NCBI GenBank assembly: GCA_025463965.1
Contig: JAODBN010000177.1
Span: forward strand, 1 to 5,117
Direction: 5' to 3'
Length of the DNA stretch: 5,117 nucleotides
From: Acidimicrobiaceae bacterium
GTDB lineage: Bacteria > Actinomycetota > Acidimicrobiia > Acidimicrobiales > Bog-793
Part shown: one piece after another, positions 4,920 to 5,117 of the stretch
Position numbering within the stretch: the stretch's first letter is position 1
Layout: the number at the start of each line of letters is the position of its first letter
Position numbers and translations under genes: made by a program
Notes under the pieces: generated by a model
The model's database searches: none
Told to the model about the DNA's origin: nothing
What the model saw: the letters and a program-made list of their open reading frames with translations, nothing else

Positions 4920-5117
4920 ACCCCACGGTCCGCGCACAGCGAGGCTTTCTTGGCCGCGAGCACGTGCAGATCCGCCTCGAGCAGACGAGCCCGAGCGAGG
5001 CGGCCGGAGTGAACCGCCCCCACGATCGCGGCGACCACCCGGTGCTGGAGAGCCGCGGTGGCCCCGGCCGCAACAGGTCCGTAGACGACGAGGTCGGCTC
5101 CGGCGGCCAACGCGGCG
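4862..5117 (-). CDS. C-terminal end of a probable glycoside hydrolase family 3 protein (partial)
   Basis: The minus-strand frame is open to the right edge, so only the last 84 residues are seen and the start lies beyond 5117. The segment reads A-L-A-A-G-A-D-L-V-V-Y-G-P, then V-V-A-A-I-V-G-A-V-H-S-G-R-L, then R-L-L-E-A-D-L-H-V-L-A-A-K. This is the pattern that closes the barrel domain of GH3 beta-N-acetylhexosaminidases/beta-glucosidases (A-A-G-x-D-hydrophobic, A-V-x-S-G-R-L, R-hydrophobic-x-E-A-hydrophobic-x-R-hydrophobic-L-x-x-K). The usual K-H-F-P-G-H-G motif and catalytic Asp would be outside the window. A NagZ-like role in cell-wall muropeptide recycling, or another sugar hydrolase role, is possible but cannot be decided here. 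The last 19 residues after the lysine-rich helix look non-conserved and overlap the end of purF (4862-4919). Confidence 0.6.
   Translation of the reverse strand, partial: AALAAGADLVVYGPVAAGATAALQHRVVAAIVGAVHSGRLARARLLEADLHVLAAKKASLCADRGVQGVKVPTRAPAGAGTAVG

Overview
The window is very GC-rich and looks like an actinobacterial chromosome, most likely class Acidimicrobiia. That placement is an inference. It rests on the GC content, on the G-Y-W / G-R-V-F / G-S-A surface-protein repeats typical of that class, and on a Bacillus-type (Fe-S, propeptide-bearing) PurF. No mobile element, CRISPR array, tRNA or rRNA was seen.

Layout, left to right: (1) The 3' part of a large plus-strand gene for an extracellular protein (to 1679). 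It shows the end of what looks like a beta-helix region, an IPT/TIG domain, two putative Ig (He_PIG-like) domains and six C-terminal GYW-type repeats. (2) A 324-base leader/intergenic stretch (1680-2003) with several inverted repeats. It ends in a clear intrinsic terminator only 18 bases before the next start codon. (3) A small plus-strand gene (2004-2468) for a cytoplasmic helical protein that resembles the cytochrome c556-like fold but lacks the haem-binding cysteines. (4) A strong hairpin between convergent gene ends (2475-2497). (5) A minus-strand PHP-family phosphoesterase (2529-3368) of the YciV/TrpH/RNase AM type. (6) Divergently, purF (3468-4919), the first committed enzyme of purine synthesis, complete with all catalytic and cluster residues. 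(7) On the minus strand, the 3' end of a probable glycoside hydrolase family 3 gene (4862 to beyond the right edge), which overlaps the end of purF tail to tail by 58 bases.

Every gene after the second is opposite in strand to its neighbour, so there is no multi-gene operon here. purM does not follow purF, as it does in many bacteria. The PHP enzyme and PurF are divergent and both handle nucleotides, so shared control is possible but unproven. I did not find a convincing new multi-gene system. The most interesting signals are the terminator abutting the ribosome binding site at 1962-1995 and the cysteine-less cytochrome-like protein behind it.
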